DNA from: Paratinospora sagittata
Taxonomy: Eukaryota; Streptophyta; Magnoliopsida; Ranunculales; Menispermaceae
Direction of reading: 5' to 3'
Length of the DNA: 64,000 nucleotides
NCBI GenBank assembly: GCA_035771175.1
Contig: CM069597.1
Span: 46,451,212 to 46,515,211, forward strand
Made by a program: the position numbers and the translations under genes. The notes below the pieces were generated by a model, which worked only from the letters and a program-made list of their open reading frames with translations, made no database searches and had not been told where the DNA came from. Shown here in pieces: positions 48,431 to 60,500 of the stretch (position 1 is the stretch's first letter; each line of letters starts with the position of its first letter).

Positions 48431-49688
48431 GAAGAGAAAGTGTGGGTAACGCCACGCGTGGCTGTTTCACGAGTTCAGATGACTCTTTTAGTCCTACCCA
48501 TTCGTTAAATATTTGTCCCTACTATAATTTTAGTTTTTTTTTTAATTATTAATTGATTGTTATTCAGGTATTAAAATTAATAATTTTAAAATAAATAGTG
48601 GTGATTTTTTTTTAGTGTTTAAATAAGATGAATTGGATACAGGCGAACACAATAACAAGAAGAATAAAGAGTCCAGATGAAGATCATACAAATCAATTAC
48701 CATAGTCTCGCTTCCACTTTTATTATAAATTTATGGTGTTAAAGGGTTGGATTGGTTTTATGTATTTGTTAATATTATTATTATTATTATTTTAGGTTTG
48801 GGTTCTAACAAAACCAGCTTAGAGCTTCCCAATGCGCACTACTATTTTGTAAAATCATTGTTATTAATTATAATTCAACTCAACTTAATTTAACTAAAGC
48901 TTTTTCTTAATTACATGTAGTTGACTACATAAATTTACTTTCTTCAATATTTTTTTTTTAAAACATCTTCCACCAATATTAGTCATAATTAAAAAAATAA
49001 AAAAATAGCATATCGAGTATATATATAAATAATTATATATTTTTTGTTTTTAAATATGGAACAAAAATTACAATTAAATTTGGTTATTTTAAAAATAAAT
49101 ATCAATAATCAAAATATTTATCACAACTTAATATTATATCATATTTTTCTTATTTAATAGATGCCATGTTGGTAATGATCACATGCCCATTCCATTTATA
49201 AACAAATTTGCAGGCACATTACACTTTTTTTATTGTTTCCCATGCAGTATCTTTCCATCCTTCGGACATGGTACTAGTTCCCTTTCGAGGCAAAAGCAAA
49301 ATTATAGGCCTCTTTCAACGAGAACGTCTTCAAGAATTGAACCCTACAACTTTATACGGGGACAACCTTCAGACTAAACTCGCTTTCACTGAGTTGTTGG
49401 CTTAGCACATTACACTTTCATGACAATTCAAAACATGATAATTAATATAAGTAGAGAAAAATAGAATTTGCCTTAAAAAATGATGTCACATGAGAAAAGT
49501 AGATTCACACCAATTAAATAGAACAAAACATGCAATCTTCTGGTACATTTCCAATAAAATCATATCATTAGCTTTCTTTTTTTTTCTTTCCCTACTTTGA
49601 TATTTTCATATCTACAACATTTTTTTCTCTCACATCCCTCCCATAAAATCAAAATCTCCATCCTTTTAGTCTGCTGAATTATCAAGGA
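48431..49688. other. Intergenic DNA between PheRS and DNA glycosylase
   Basis: AT-rich, no gene recognised. It includes the 12-base palindrome GCCACGCGTGGC at 48451-48462, upstream of PheRS, and an (ATT)n run near 48772-48792. Confidence 0.5.
48451..48462. promoter_or_regulatory. Palindrome with CGCG box upstream of PheRS
   Basis: GCCACGCGTGGC contains ACGCGT, which fits the VCGCGB box bound by CAMTA calcium/calmodulin-regulated factors. Its role here is a guess from sequence alone. Confidence 0.35.
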
Positions 49689-52253
49689 TCAAGGCGGTCT
49701 AAAAGTATTTTTAGGAGCACTTATCCAAGAACTTCCAGCCACTGCAAACCGCCACAATGCGCTTACATGCTCAGGAGAAGCATATTCAATGCCAACTCTT
49801 GGAGCAACAACAATGTTTTCTGGCTCAGGCCCGTCGAGGATTTCTAAACCGCCTGATATTACAAGCATTTGTTCATTTATATCAGACCCGATGCTGAAAA
49901 TTTTAAGTAACTTAGGTTTAGATGGAACTTACCTGGAATGTAAAGAGGATGATTTGACCACTCTGTTGTGATTCCAAGAGCTTGACCAACCTAACAAACA
50001 ATAAACAAGTTGGAGGGATCACATTGATCAATGGTGAGAAGTTTTGCTTCAAAGGGTCAAGTGAAAGTTATATAATCAGCTGTGTCTATTACCAAATCAT
50101 GTTTCAGTGAGTATGCCATAAGACTTTAGGATGCGAAATGAATATCATATAAGAAAGCCAAATAAAAAAGCAAATAACACAATGTATTTCAGCTCAAGTA
50201 CATAAAAGATGTTGCTGGGAGGAACAATGAGGCATATGTGCTAACAAATGAAAGGCCTATATGTACCTAACTTTCTCTTGACCAGAGAAATGGATTCTTA
50301 ACTTTGTTTAATCTGTGAGAAATGCTTTTAAAAAATTTGGAAGTACCATATTCCAGAAACTACATGAGAAACATAGACCTTCCAGAAACAAACAACAAAA
50401 TCTTTCACAACCCAGCGGTAGCACCAGTTTGGGAAAAAAAACAAGGAAATTTGGTTCTGGGGTGTGGCTATATGAGACAACCAAGCACTGCACCACAAAA
50501 AGGGCAAGATAAACCATAATTTTGGTTTGCACTTTCTATGTTGGAAAATGATGTTTAATACCACCATCCAAGTCTTTTCCAAGAGTTCAAAAAGACCACA
50601 TATCAACATTTGATTATTGTTTGTATCTTCAGCGCATTTGAAATATAAATGCTCGTTAGTTTGCTATTTTCTTGCAGTTGCTCTCCTAAAGGATTTCAAT
50701 GGTCCACAAATATAAAGAAATAGCATGTCTGAAAAAAAATTTCAGAGAGACATATGATTAGATCATGGCTCTTTTCACCAATGATCTTTTACTTGATGGA
50801 TGAAGCATGGCATCTAAGATCGTAAACACCATCAGCCAAGCATTGGTAAAAAGCTCTTCCAACACACACACACACCAAAAAAAAAAAAAAGAATAAGCAA
50901 AATGACAGGAACAGACCTTCCCAGGTCCTGTAAGTAGAACAGGTTTCTCAGTCTTCTGACCACGGCGTTGCTGAATGGTCTCCAAGCCTGTGATTTCACA
51001 TGATAAAAAGCTCTCAGAAAACTTTCAGATTTCCTAATGCATTCTTTGTTTTTGCAATGACTGCAAATATTTAATCAAGTGGAATAGGTAAAAAGGAAAG
51101 ATCTTCAAATTCCCGAATTACAAACTAATTAGTAAGGGGTGTCTAACATGGAGTATGGACATGGCAAGATCCAATTAAGTCTATTCAGTTATTGAAGACA
51201 TTTTACTTGTCCAAGTGAGGGATACATGCTAATTATCATTCGGGATGATTAAACAGTTATATCATACATGTAAATTTCGTTAACTTAATTAAACCTCCTG
51301 AGTTTAGCACTTTCCTATCCACCTTTGATGCCAATGCGTACAAGTAAATCCAATGTAACTTGCAACTAGAGCAATAAAGCGATAACCCACAAAGATAATA
51401 CTGAACTATCCAATGGCATCACAAACATGAACTATGAAATAGTGCAAAAACTTCAACTTGCACATCAAATTAAAGCTAGACTCACAGATAACATATGCAA
51501 TAAAAGTCAATTTTGCCTCTTTTTTGATGGGTTTAGTAATTAAAACCCTAAAGTAGAAGACTAAGATAACATTACCTGAAACAGGAGCACAAGAACGTAT
51601 TAACACAGCAGCCCCAACTCCTTCCTTATCCGCCACAACATTAAGCATGATATGAAGCCCATAACACAAATAAACATACGCATGCCCGCCTACCCCAAAC
51701 TATTAGGTCAAAAAAACACATTTTGATCAAAATTCCTGACTCACAATATAATTTCTAACCCTAAAAATTGGGGATTAGGGCTTACAACAGGAGCTGTTCT
51801 CGCCGTAATCCCAAATCGACCATGACACGCTGTGTCATCCGGCCTATACGCCTCCACCTGTTACATTCCTCAACCAATCAATCAAAATTAGGGTTCTTGT
51901 TTGAAAAACGAAACCACACAACAAAAAAAAAAGAGAAATTTGATTAAAATTTGTGCTTTCTAAACCTCTGTAATTTGAAGAACAACGTCGTCGCGGCGTA
52001 GAAGCTTGCCGAGAAGACGGGGCGCGAGATCTAGAGCGTCGATTTGGAAGAAATCGCGCGGCAAGATCGTCGATTCGACGAAGGGAATCGACGGTGGAGA
52101 CTTGAGAATCGGAGGATTGGGTTTAGTTCTGATGATTTTGGGGAATTTGGAACGTGAATTGCTTGTTGTGGGGCTTCGATCGTCTTCGTTGACGGTTGGT
52201 TTGACAGTTATTTTCGGTTTTATTGACCGTTTGAACCGTTGAGTTCTCTTCAT
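49689..52253 (-). CDS. DNA-3-methyladenine glycosylase (AAG/MPG family)
   Basis: Six exons, read down from 52253: 52253-51966, 51857-51786, 51699-51576, 50987-50917, 49990-49933 and 49852-49689. Phases agree, giving 258 residues. The first 60 or so are basic and Pro-rich, likely nuclear targeting. The AAG fold follows: [20 protein letters not shown], the catalytic region [18 protein letters not shown] (the Glu that activates water is in this block), [48 protein letters not shown] and APRVGIEYA. The enzyme removes alkylated purines such as 3-methyladenine to start base-excision repair. The C-terminus ends [11 protein letters not shown]. An E2F-like site lies about 75 bases before the start. 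Confidence 0.95.
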
Positions 52254-52327
52254 TTTAGCTGTTGAAAGCTTGATACAGTTGAGAGAGCTTCGTGAAGCGC
52301 GTTATGTACATAACACACAGCTGGGTT

Positions 52328-52336
52328 GGCGGGAAA
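52328..52336 (-). promoter_or_regulatory. E2F site upstream of the DNA glycosylase
   Basis: The minus strand reads TTTCCCGCC, the same nine bases as in the ORC1 promoter, about 75 bases before the ATG. It suggests S-phase expression. Confidence 0.6.
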
Positions 52337-54959
52337 AAAGTTCATGGAGAGATACGAAATCCTTGGATCGTAGTAACAGTCTACTGAAGGTTAATAATAG
52401 ATTAGTAGCAATGTGTTTAAGAAAATACTTGGTCCTTTATTTGTGTTAAAAATAGCATCATCATGAATGATTCAAATATTTATATTATATTTAACATAAA
52501 CCTATATGTTTTGCATTGAAAAAACATATTTGCAATAATAATTAGCATTGACACTCTTATTGTATCTCATAAAAGTAACACTTTGAAATTAATTGACTTT
52601 TTTTTTATTAATATTTTTTAGAAGATGTAATGTTAGTATTAGTATTAATATTATGACCAACTTTATCACCATATTATACTTTCAAGGAGATATCAGGCTC
52701 ATTCTTAACCCATTAATCTTTCCTCATCCCTTAGGATGAATAAGTGATAACAGTTAAACTTGAAATCTTTAGATTCTAAAGTCATATTTTTACCAATTAC
52801 ACCACTTTTAACCTAACTCAACCCAAATAATTCGAGTTAGTCAATTTTAAATCTAACTCAACCCAAACAGTTCGGATTCAATTTGGGGTTGGGTCGGTTT
52901 GATCAGGTTGAATTTAAGCCTCATATATTGAAATATAATTTATTAATATAAAAATTTTAATTATTTATTTATCGTTTAAATTTATTAGTAATTTTTTTAC
53001 TGTTCTTTTGCAATGAATAGTATGTTAATATTACATATTAGTAGATAGTAATAATAATTTATAAAATAACAGCTTATAAATTAAAATTATATATATTAAT
53101 AATATAGTAATCTTGTGATATGTATATAGATATATATTATGGTATAAACTAAATTAGATAGTATTAAATAAGAATCATAAGATACATATAAATTTTTAAA
53201 AAATAACGCTTAAGAAGATATTTTAGGATTTCAATACTTATTTTAGTTCGAATCGGTTTAATCAAATTTTTAGGAGCTCAACCCGTCATCTAATCTAAAC
53301 TGATCAAGTTGAATATTTTAGAACTCAATATAACCCAAATTATATATTTAACCTAACTAAAAAAAATTCAGTTCAATGGGATTAATGAACACCTCTAGTC
53401 TTAACAAGGCCATCCTACATGATTTCGTATTTTATACTTAACTTGGCCAACGGTTAAGTCAACTATCAAAGAGGGCATCTGCGTTTCCACATAATTTAAT
53501 TTAATAAATTTACATTATATGTTATAATTAATTTGACAAAATTTTACGCTACATGTTATGTTTAAAGAAAGACAATTAATATAATCAGTACTAATATAAT
53601 CAGTACAGGTAAAATTTCAATTTCTCTTCCTTAAAAAATAATAATATATATATAATAAAAATATAAAAACTAAGACAGATAATCTCATCACGTGTGATTT
53701 ATAAAAAAAAAGGAAGTGACGTGGATCACGTGGTGCCACACGCAACTCAAGTTCAGTCGTGGAAGGCACCGCAACGCAAGTGTCGAGAACGCCTAATGAA
53801 ATTTCTGGTCAAATCAAGCCGAATGGGGATATTTCCATTTCCATATTATATGTTTTAATTAATTCTAAATTCTCTCACGTGCTCCGCCTAGTCAATAGCC
53901 AAATAATGACACCAACACGAGTCGATTGACCTCTTGAAATCACTACCGTCCGCACCTTCCGATCAAATTATTTTGTGGGCCCACAACCAAGTGTCAATTA
54001 ACCGTACGTGGACACTACTCAAAATAAAAGACATCTTATCCATTGAATGTGTATACCAAACCATGTTGATACAGTCAAGCAGGTGGATAAAAATGGAAGG
54101 ATAAAGTGGAGCCCTGCAACCGCAATTTCCCTTTTTAGGTTTCCATTTAATTTTAAATATCCTTTTTTTGGATGCAATTTAATTCAAAAAGAAAAAAAAG
54201 AAAGGACAATTATGTTATAAAAATAACATATTATTGAATAATTTTTTTCAATTTACACTAAATAGAAATCAAAATTTTATTGAATAAGACTTTAATATTT
54301 AATTTTTTATCAATTAGTTTTTTATTTTTATTTTTTTCAAATAAAACTTATTAAATGTTTATAATAAGGGTGAGTTCATGTCAAAAAAAAAAACACATAT
54401 TAAATCAATTCAATCAGTTACATGAATCTATTTTTTATACCCTATTTTATTTATAGTTAAATCGATATTTAAATTATAAAATATTAATTATTTTTAATTA
54501 TTTTTATTTATGTTATTTTAAGTTTATGTCGATAACAAAACATATATTCCTATCTTAATCTAATATAAAAAATAAGAATAGAGGCAAAGAAATGTATAAG
54601 CTAAATTGAAATTTCTAGATTTTTCTTTAAGAAACAAGTTTTAATTACCGTAGAAATTGACAAAAATTAATTAATTAATTAATTAATTAATAGATGATAA
54701 TTGATACATAAGAAGAAGGTAAGATGAAATTTCTAGATTTTGACTTGGCCCCAATAGCAAAGCTTGCTATTTGCTAATGCTTGGATAAGCAATCACGAAC
54801 AACGTGACATTCTAGTCAAATCGGCGACTTTCTTCTAAGCAATCACGGTATAAGAAGCCTTCCTCATCAAAATCTTCTCCATTCAATTCACAACTTTTCA
54901 ACTCAGTTCATTTACATACAATACCACAATCTCTGCAACTTGAAATTGACAATCGAAAG
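52337..54959. other. Long AT-rich intergenic DNA
   Basis: No gene recognised. At about 52805-53370 there is a repeat-like unit bounded by AACCTAACTCAACCCAAA and AACCCAAATTATATATTTAACCTAAC with GGTTGGGTCGGTTTGATCAGG inside. Near 54660-54690 there is a (TTAA)n run. ACGTGGATCACGTGG (about 53718) and ACACGTGT-like boxes occur in the distal promoter of the next gene. Confidence 0.5.
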
Positions 54960-55259
54960 ATGATCATGGAGAATACTGGAGAGACATTGGTGAAGGTAGG
55001 GATTTTCTTGCTGGTTCAAGCTCTGGTGTACTTAATTCTTTCGAGCTCTTCAAACATCTTCTCCAAAAACGCGAAGACGATGAGATCTTCTTTAAGTTTC
55101 AAAACGGTGCGGTCTGCGAGTATTCGCCGGATCTTAGCTGCTCTCTCCGACGTGCCACCTCCGGCTGAGCTTTCTCCGTCCTCCTCGTCGTCGAATCTCA
55201 GGGGTTCTCGATCGGCTTCGAGCTCCGCCTTAGATTACTACTCGGAGGAATTAAAATAG
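54960..55259 (+). CDS. Small single-helix plant membrane protein, function unknown
   Basis: A single-exon gene encoding 99 residues. After MIMENTGETLVK comes one hydrophobic segment (VGIFLLVQALVYLILSSSS, about residues 13-31), then NIFSK, a basic Arg/Ser stretch (MRSSLSFKTVRSASIRRILA) and an acidic or Ser-rich tail ending YYSEELK. The layout of one N-terminal membrane helix and a basic cytoplasmic tail is that of a small, uncharacterised plant family with the motif LxxQALVYLILSxSSxxFS. I recognise the pattern but no function. Its own AT-rich promoter and a tidy ORF support a real gene. ATG 54960 is the first in frame; a second ATG follows at codon 3. Confidence 0.75.
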   Translation: MIMENTGETLVKVGIFLLVQALVYLILSSSSNIFSKNAKTMRSSLSFKTVRSASIRRILAALSDVPPPAELSPSSSSSNLRGSRSASSSALDYYSEELK

Positions 55260-56079
55260 AGATTGATGAAATGTTTATTTATTGATTGATTGATTGATTG
55301 ATTTATTTATTTATTTTTTTAATGATGGAATTAATCGATCAGAGTCGTTTCTAATAGTTATGACTCTCTTGATCTTGATTCTGTCTGATGATGATATGCT
55401 TTGGTTAATTATTTATGATAGATGGATTGTTACTTAGGTTATTGATTGATTTAATTTCTTTGTAAATTTGAACTTCTTCTTATAAATTGGGATTAATTTG
55501 TTTGTTCTTTTTCATTTTGCTGTGATTAATTAATTAGATCAACGCTTCTTCTTTTTTTAATGATTTGGAATTATGAGTTGATTAGATCTATGGTGAAATT
55601 GATCATATTTTGCAAAAGTAGTAAATAAGTTAATTAAATTAGCAAAAATATCACTGGAAAATATATATTATATCCCTCACTATTATGCTGGCTGGTAATT
55701 AACTTGTTGGGTTTGTCATATTGTAATAGCTAGCTGTTGCCATGCAAAAAAAATAAAAAATAGCTAGCTGTTGGCAACTTTAATACGAATGCTATTACCA
55801 AAAAAATAAAAAATAATTCGGTGGTCAATGCCTCTATATCATAAACGTTGACACGTTGCCCTTACAGATATAACTTGTTTTTCTTTTTCTTTTTCTTTTT
55901 TTTGAACAATATAGATATAAGTTGTTGAATATCATTATCAAGTAATATAGTTTTGACTTGGCCAATTGATTATAAGCTTAAATAAAAGAAGAGAACTATG
56001 TTAATTTGTTGACAACTAAGAGAATTTTTTTTTAAATCAAATATGACGTAAATCTACTAAATCAAATTACACAAAAAGG
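55260..56079. other. 3' flank and AT-rich intergenic DNA
   Basis: It starts with a (TTGA)n/(TTTA)n microsatellite (about 55280-55315). TAGCTAGCTGTTG occurs twice (55727 and 55762) with an A-rich block between. No gene recognised. Confidence 0.5.
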
Positions 56080-56461
56080 ATTTGTTGTAACCGCGATAAG
56101 AATTTTGGACAGAATGTCGTTGTTGAACTCATGGCAGCTCAATTTAACATGGAAATGACCTTCGAAATGAGAATTCAAATTGATATATTTGAGGGCGACT
56201 CTTCATTAAAAAAATTAAACAATTTATAGCCCTTATAAAGATGATGAAGTGATCAAAGATTGTAAATGTCTTTTAAGACATTGGTTAGATTGTTCGGTCC
56301 AAGCCATCCCTAATGTAGGGAATGAAGTTGTTCATAGGTTAAGTAAACATGTTATGTTATTTGATTTTATTTAAATAATTAAAAAAAAATTCTTCTATTA
56401 TATTTGATATTGTGCTTAAGGAGACATCTCTCATTTTCAAAAAAAAAAAAAAAAAAAAAAC
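56080..56461 (+). pseudogene. L1-type LINE 3' end with poly-A tail
   Basis: Broken frames give pieces of the LINE RNase H end: FEMRIQIDIFEGDSSL, LRHWLDCSVQAIPNVGNEVV then HRLSKH (family pattern VPRxxNxVAHxLAKxA). About 20 A at 56439-56460 end the unit. It is a 5'-truncated, decayed copy unrelated in position to the LINE at 16-24 kb. Confidence 0.65.
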
Positions 56462-57560
56462 AAGAGAAGCCTTGGCACAATAGTTTAAGTTAATTCTATT
56501 GTGCTATACATATTAGATTTTAATTCAAATTTTAAGAAGATATATAATAATAATGTAGGCAAATAAATAATGTTTAACTTATTAAAAAATTTACTAACAA
56601 TAAAGTTTCATTCCCACCAAAATCGACTAGAATGACTTAAACTATAAAGTAAAGAAAAATTCTGGTCTGGTTATATTTTTAAAACAAAGGTGGTAAGCAA
56701 AAAAATTACAAGTGGGCATCGACATATTAAACTAATCGAAGGCCATTGTTCTTAATTGAAAAAAAATCTATGAATCCAACTGAATCTATTCTGAATATTA
56801 AAATCTATGATCATAGAGTGTACTTCAAGAATTGTATCATCAATTTTTTTTATTATTATTAAAAAAAAAAGATATACAGAAAGGATTAAGCCTAAATCTA
56901 GATAGAGCACACATGAGATGTTTATCTCACTAAATATGACTAACATGACTTAAACTATAATTTTTGTTAAAATGTTGTGGTCGTTGAACTAGCTGAGTCC
57001 ACCTTTAAAAGTGCATCATCAACTTTTTAACAATATAATGTACTTGTTATCATTTATATTTAACCAATTAAGTGAAGCTTAATTTTGTAAATTCATGAAA
57101 AAAAGGCGTCAAAGTAACGTTTAATTAAGATACTTTTTAAACATACTTTATTGATATTATCTTTAAAAATTGTTATAACACCTTAAATTACGTATTCATG
57201 TGTAATTCAATTCGATTTAAACTCGTTTGTAAAACATTTTTTTTTAATAAAATCAAATTTTCTATAATTTTTAAAGCCAACCAAAAGAACCTACAGGCCC
57301 ACCACCTCAGTCGCCAAGTGTCATCATTCAATTGCCTGTGTATTATTCTTATACTCTCTTAAGCTACAGAGTAACGTTCTGACCTTCGCATTGAGATAAG
57401 GGCCCCCAAACCAACGTTGCTGTAAGAACCAAAAAAATAAAAATAAAGAATTATTTATTTGTGTTCCTCTTTATCCATTTCGAAGAGCTTGATCGATTTG
57501 CAGACGATTTGCTCTTTATAATCGAAGTAAAGAAGAGAACCAATTTGAGAAAAAATAAAA
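56462..57560. other. AT-rich upstream region of formate-THF ligase
   Basis: No coding gene recognised. The last 280 bases hold the 5' flank and leader of the ligase. Confidence 0.5.
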
Positions 57561-60500
57561 ATGAGTTCTTCTTCGTCCAAAACGACAAGGAAATTGAAGG
57601 TGAAATCGCCGGTGCCGGCGGATATAGACATTGCGAATTCCGTGGAGCCACTGCACATATCAGAGATCGCTGAATCGCTCAATCTCAGCTCAAACCATTA
57701 CGATCTGTACGGGAAATACAAGGCCAAGGTGTGTGTTATTACTTGTATGAATAAAGACCCAATTAAATAATAATTATTATTTTTTGCTCATTTTAGATGA
57801 ATTTGAAACTATTTATTATTTGTGATTTTTTTGGGAGTTTTGGTGATCTGGGCATTGGTTTTTTTGGGGTTTTTTGTTTTTAGGTTCTATTGTCTGTGGT
57901 TGATGAGCTTGAAGGAACTGAAAATGGGTACTATGTGGTTGTTGGAGGAATTACACCAACTCCTCTTGGTGAAGGCAAGTCCACTACTACTGTTGGCCTT
58001 TGTCAAGCTCTTGGAGCTTTTCTTGACAAAAAGGTATTATTTTTTTGAATGCCCTTCAATTTCTTTTCTGCTTGTTTTGGGTATTTTAATTTGGTTTCTT
58101 TTTGGTAATTAAGATCTTTCATTTGCTTGATTATTATGAGTATTTGTTCCCGTTGTAGTATGTGTGTGTGTTTATTTTTTATTGAAAAAATTCAATTATG
58201 GATTACATTATTGATGCCATTGGTCTTAATAGAACTATTGGGTATATGGTTGGCTCTGTCCTGTTAGATTCATTCTAATTCAGAATGGCACAGCAGAGAA
58301 ATGGACTTATATACGTGCTATATATTACACTCATAGTAGTACATAATGAGGAGGCATGATGCCCAAGACGGCCGAAACTAGTACCCTCCACAAAAGTATT
58401 ACTATTTGAGCTAGATCATTAGTAGATTTTCACATTGTGAACTATCCTGTTCGATTCAAGACTTCCAACTAATCTTCTGCACTTTTTAATGTGTTATGTA
58501 ACAACGATTGTCATATGTGTCATGTCATGAACTCGTGATGTTTAACGATATTTGACATTCTTACCTTTCTTTCAACTTGGAAGTTTATGTAGCTAAATGC
58601 TAAGAACTATAAGAAAAAATGGAGATAATATTGTTCTACATTTCAAAGGCTGTGTAGATGTTGGCTCTAAGAAAGTATAAAAGAAGAAAAAAAAAGGCTA
58701 CTGCCCTGAACATTATATAAGTGCAAACATTCTTTAACACTTATTCTTTTTTGTTTCAATCACTAGACTCCTTTTTTTTTGCCTGGGTTGGGTAATCTTG
58801 GTCCAAATCCACTGCCCCATACTAAGCAATTCGTTCCTGAAATAGTTCAACTAATATTTTTAAACCCTTCTTGTCACTCTTTAGATTCAACCTACAATTG
58901 GCTTTGTGGTAAATCTCATAGCTAGCTTGTTGATGATCTTGTTGGTATGATATTAATTGGTTCTTTGATAACCTTCTTCTTCTTCCCTCTAGCATTCTCA
59001 TATGCAGAAGGTCTACACTGGTTCTGTATACCTGAATTCTAATGGAAAGAGATAATGACTATGGACTAATCAATTTCATCTTTTCACCTTATACTCATCG
59101 TTGTGCTCTTTTTTTTGGACGTTCAAGTAACCATGCTATTGTTATTCCTTCAGAATTTTCTGTCATTACATAATGCAATGTCAAGTAAACTCAAAAAAAA
59201 TAAGTGATTGCTATAACTGGAAAATTATTGTGGGACTCTAAAGATTAGTTCCTTATACTCTATAGCAGGTTACTTTGAAATCAGAAATTGAGTATTATTT
59301 GATGCTTAATATTCTATTCTTCCAAAAGTTTGCTAAACTTTCTGATAATCGAAAAATTATACGATTAAGTTAAAACTGTTGGGCAAATAAGCTTTATTCT
59401 TGAGCTTGCTATTCCTTTAAAGTTTTTTCTGCAAGGCTTCAAAGGGTTTATGATTACAAATTTATGGTATGAACTATGAAAAATTTTGTGCCATTCCTGT
59501 GAATGAATGGGTAAGAGAATTCTTAGGTGATGAGAAAATCTGATGCATTGGCATAAAGTTTCAATGCTATGTCCTGAATGTACTCTATATGAAACTTACT
59601 TATAACATTGTTTCTTCTCAGCTGATTTGCGTTATTCGATACTTAATTATGTGATCTACTCGAATTATTAGGTTGTAACCTGCGTCCGTCAACCTTCACA
59701 AGGACCTACTTTTGGAATTAAAGGTGGTGCAGCTGGTGGTGGTTACAGTCAAGTGATCCCTATGGATGAGTTCAATCTCCATCTAACTGGTGACATCCAT
59801 GCCATCACAGCTGCAAACAACCTTTTAGCTGCAGCAATTGATACCCGGATTTTCCATGAGGCAACCCAATCAGATAAGGCTCTACTGAATCGGTTATGCC
59901 CACCAAACAAACAAGGGAAGCGAAGTTTTGCTGATATCATGTTTAGGCGCCTCAAAAAACTTGGGATCTCCAAGAATAGCCCCGATGAGCTTTCTCTAGA
60001 AGAAGTCAAAAGATTTGTCCGGCTTGATATTGATCCAGAGTCCATCACTTGGAGGAGAGTTATGGATGTCAATGATCGTTTCCTTAGGAAGATTACTATA
60101 GGACAAGGCCCAGATGAAAAAGGAATGGTAAGAGAAACTGGCTTTGACATCTCGGTGGCTAGTGAGATCATGGCGGTATTAGCTCTTACAACTTCTCTAG
60201 CTGACATGAGAGAGAGGCTCGGGAAAATGGTAATCGGGAACAGCAAGGCCGGTGAGCCTATCACTGCAGATGACCTTGGTGTTGGTGGTGCCTTGACGGT
60301 GCTAATGAAGGATGCTATAAACCCTACTTTAATGCAGACTCTAGAAGGAACGCCAGTTCTTGTTCATGCTGGACCTTTTGCTAATATTGCTCATGGGAAT
60401 TCTTCCATTGTAGCCGATAAGATAGCGTTAAAACTTGTTGCGCCTGGAGGGTTTGTGGTTACGGAGGCTGGTTTTGGGTCGGATATTGGCACCGAGAAGT

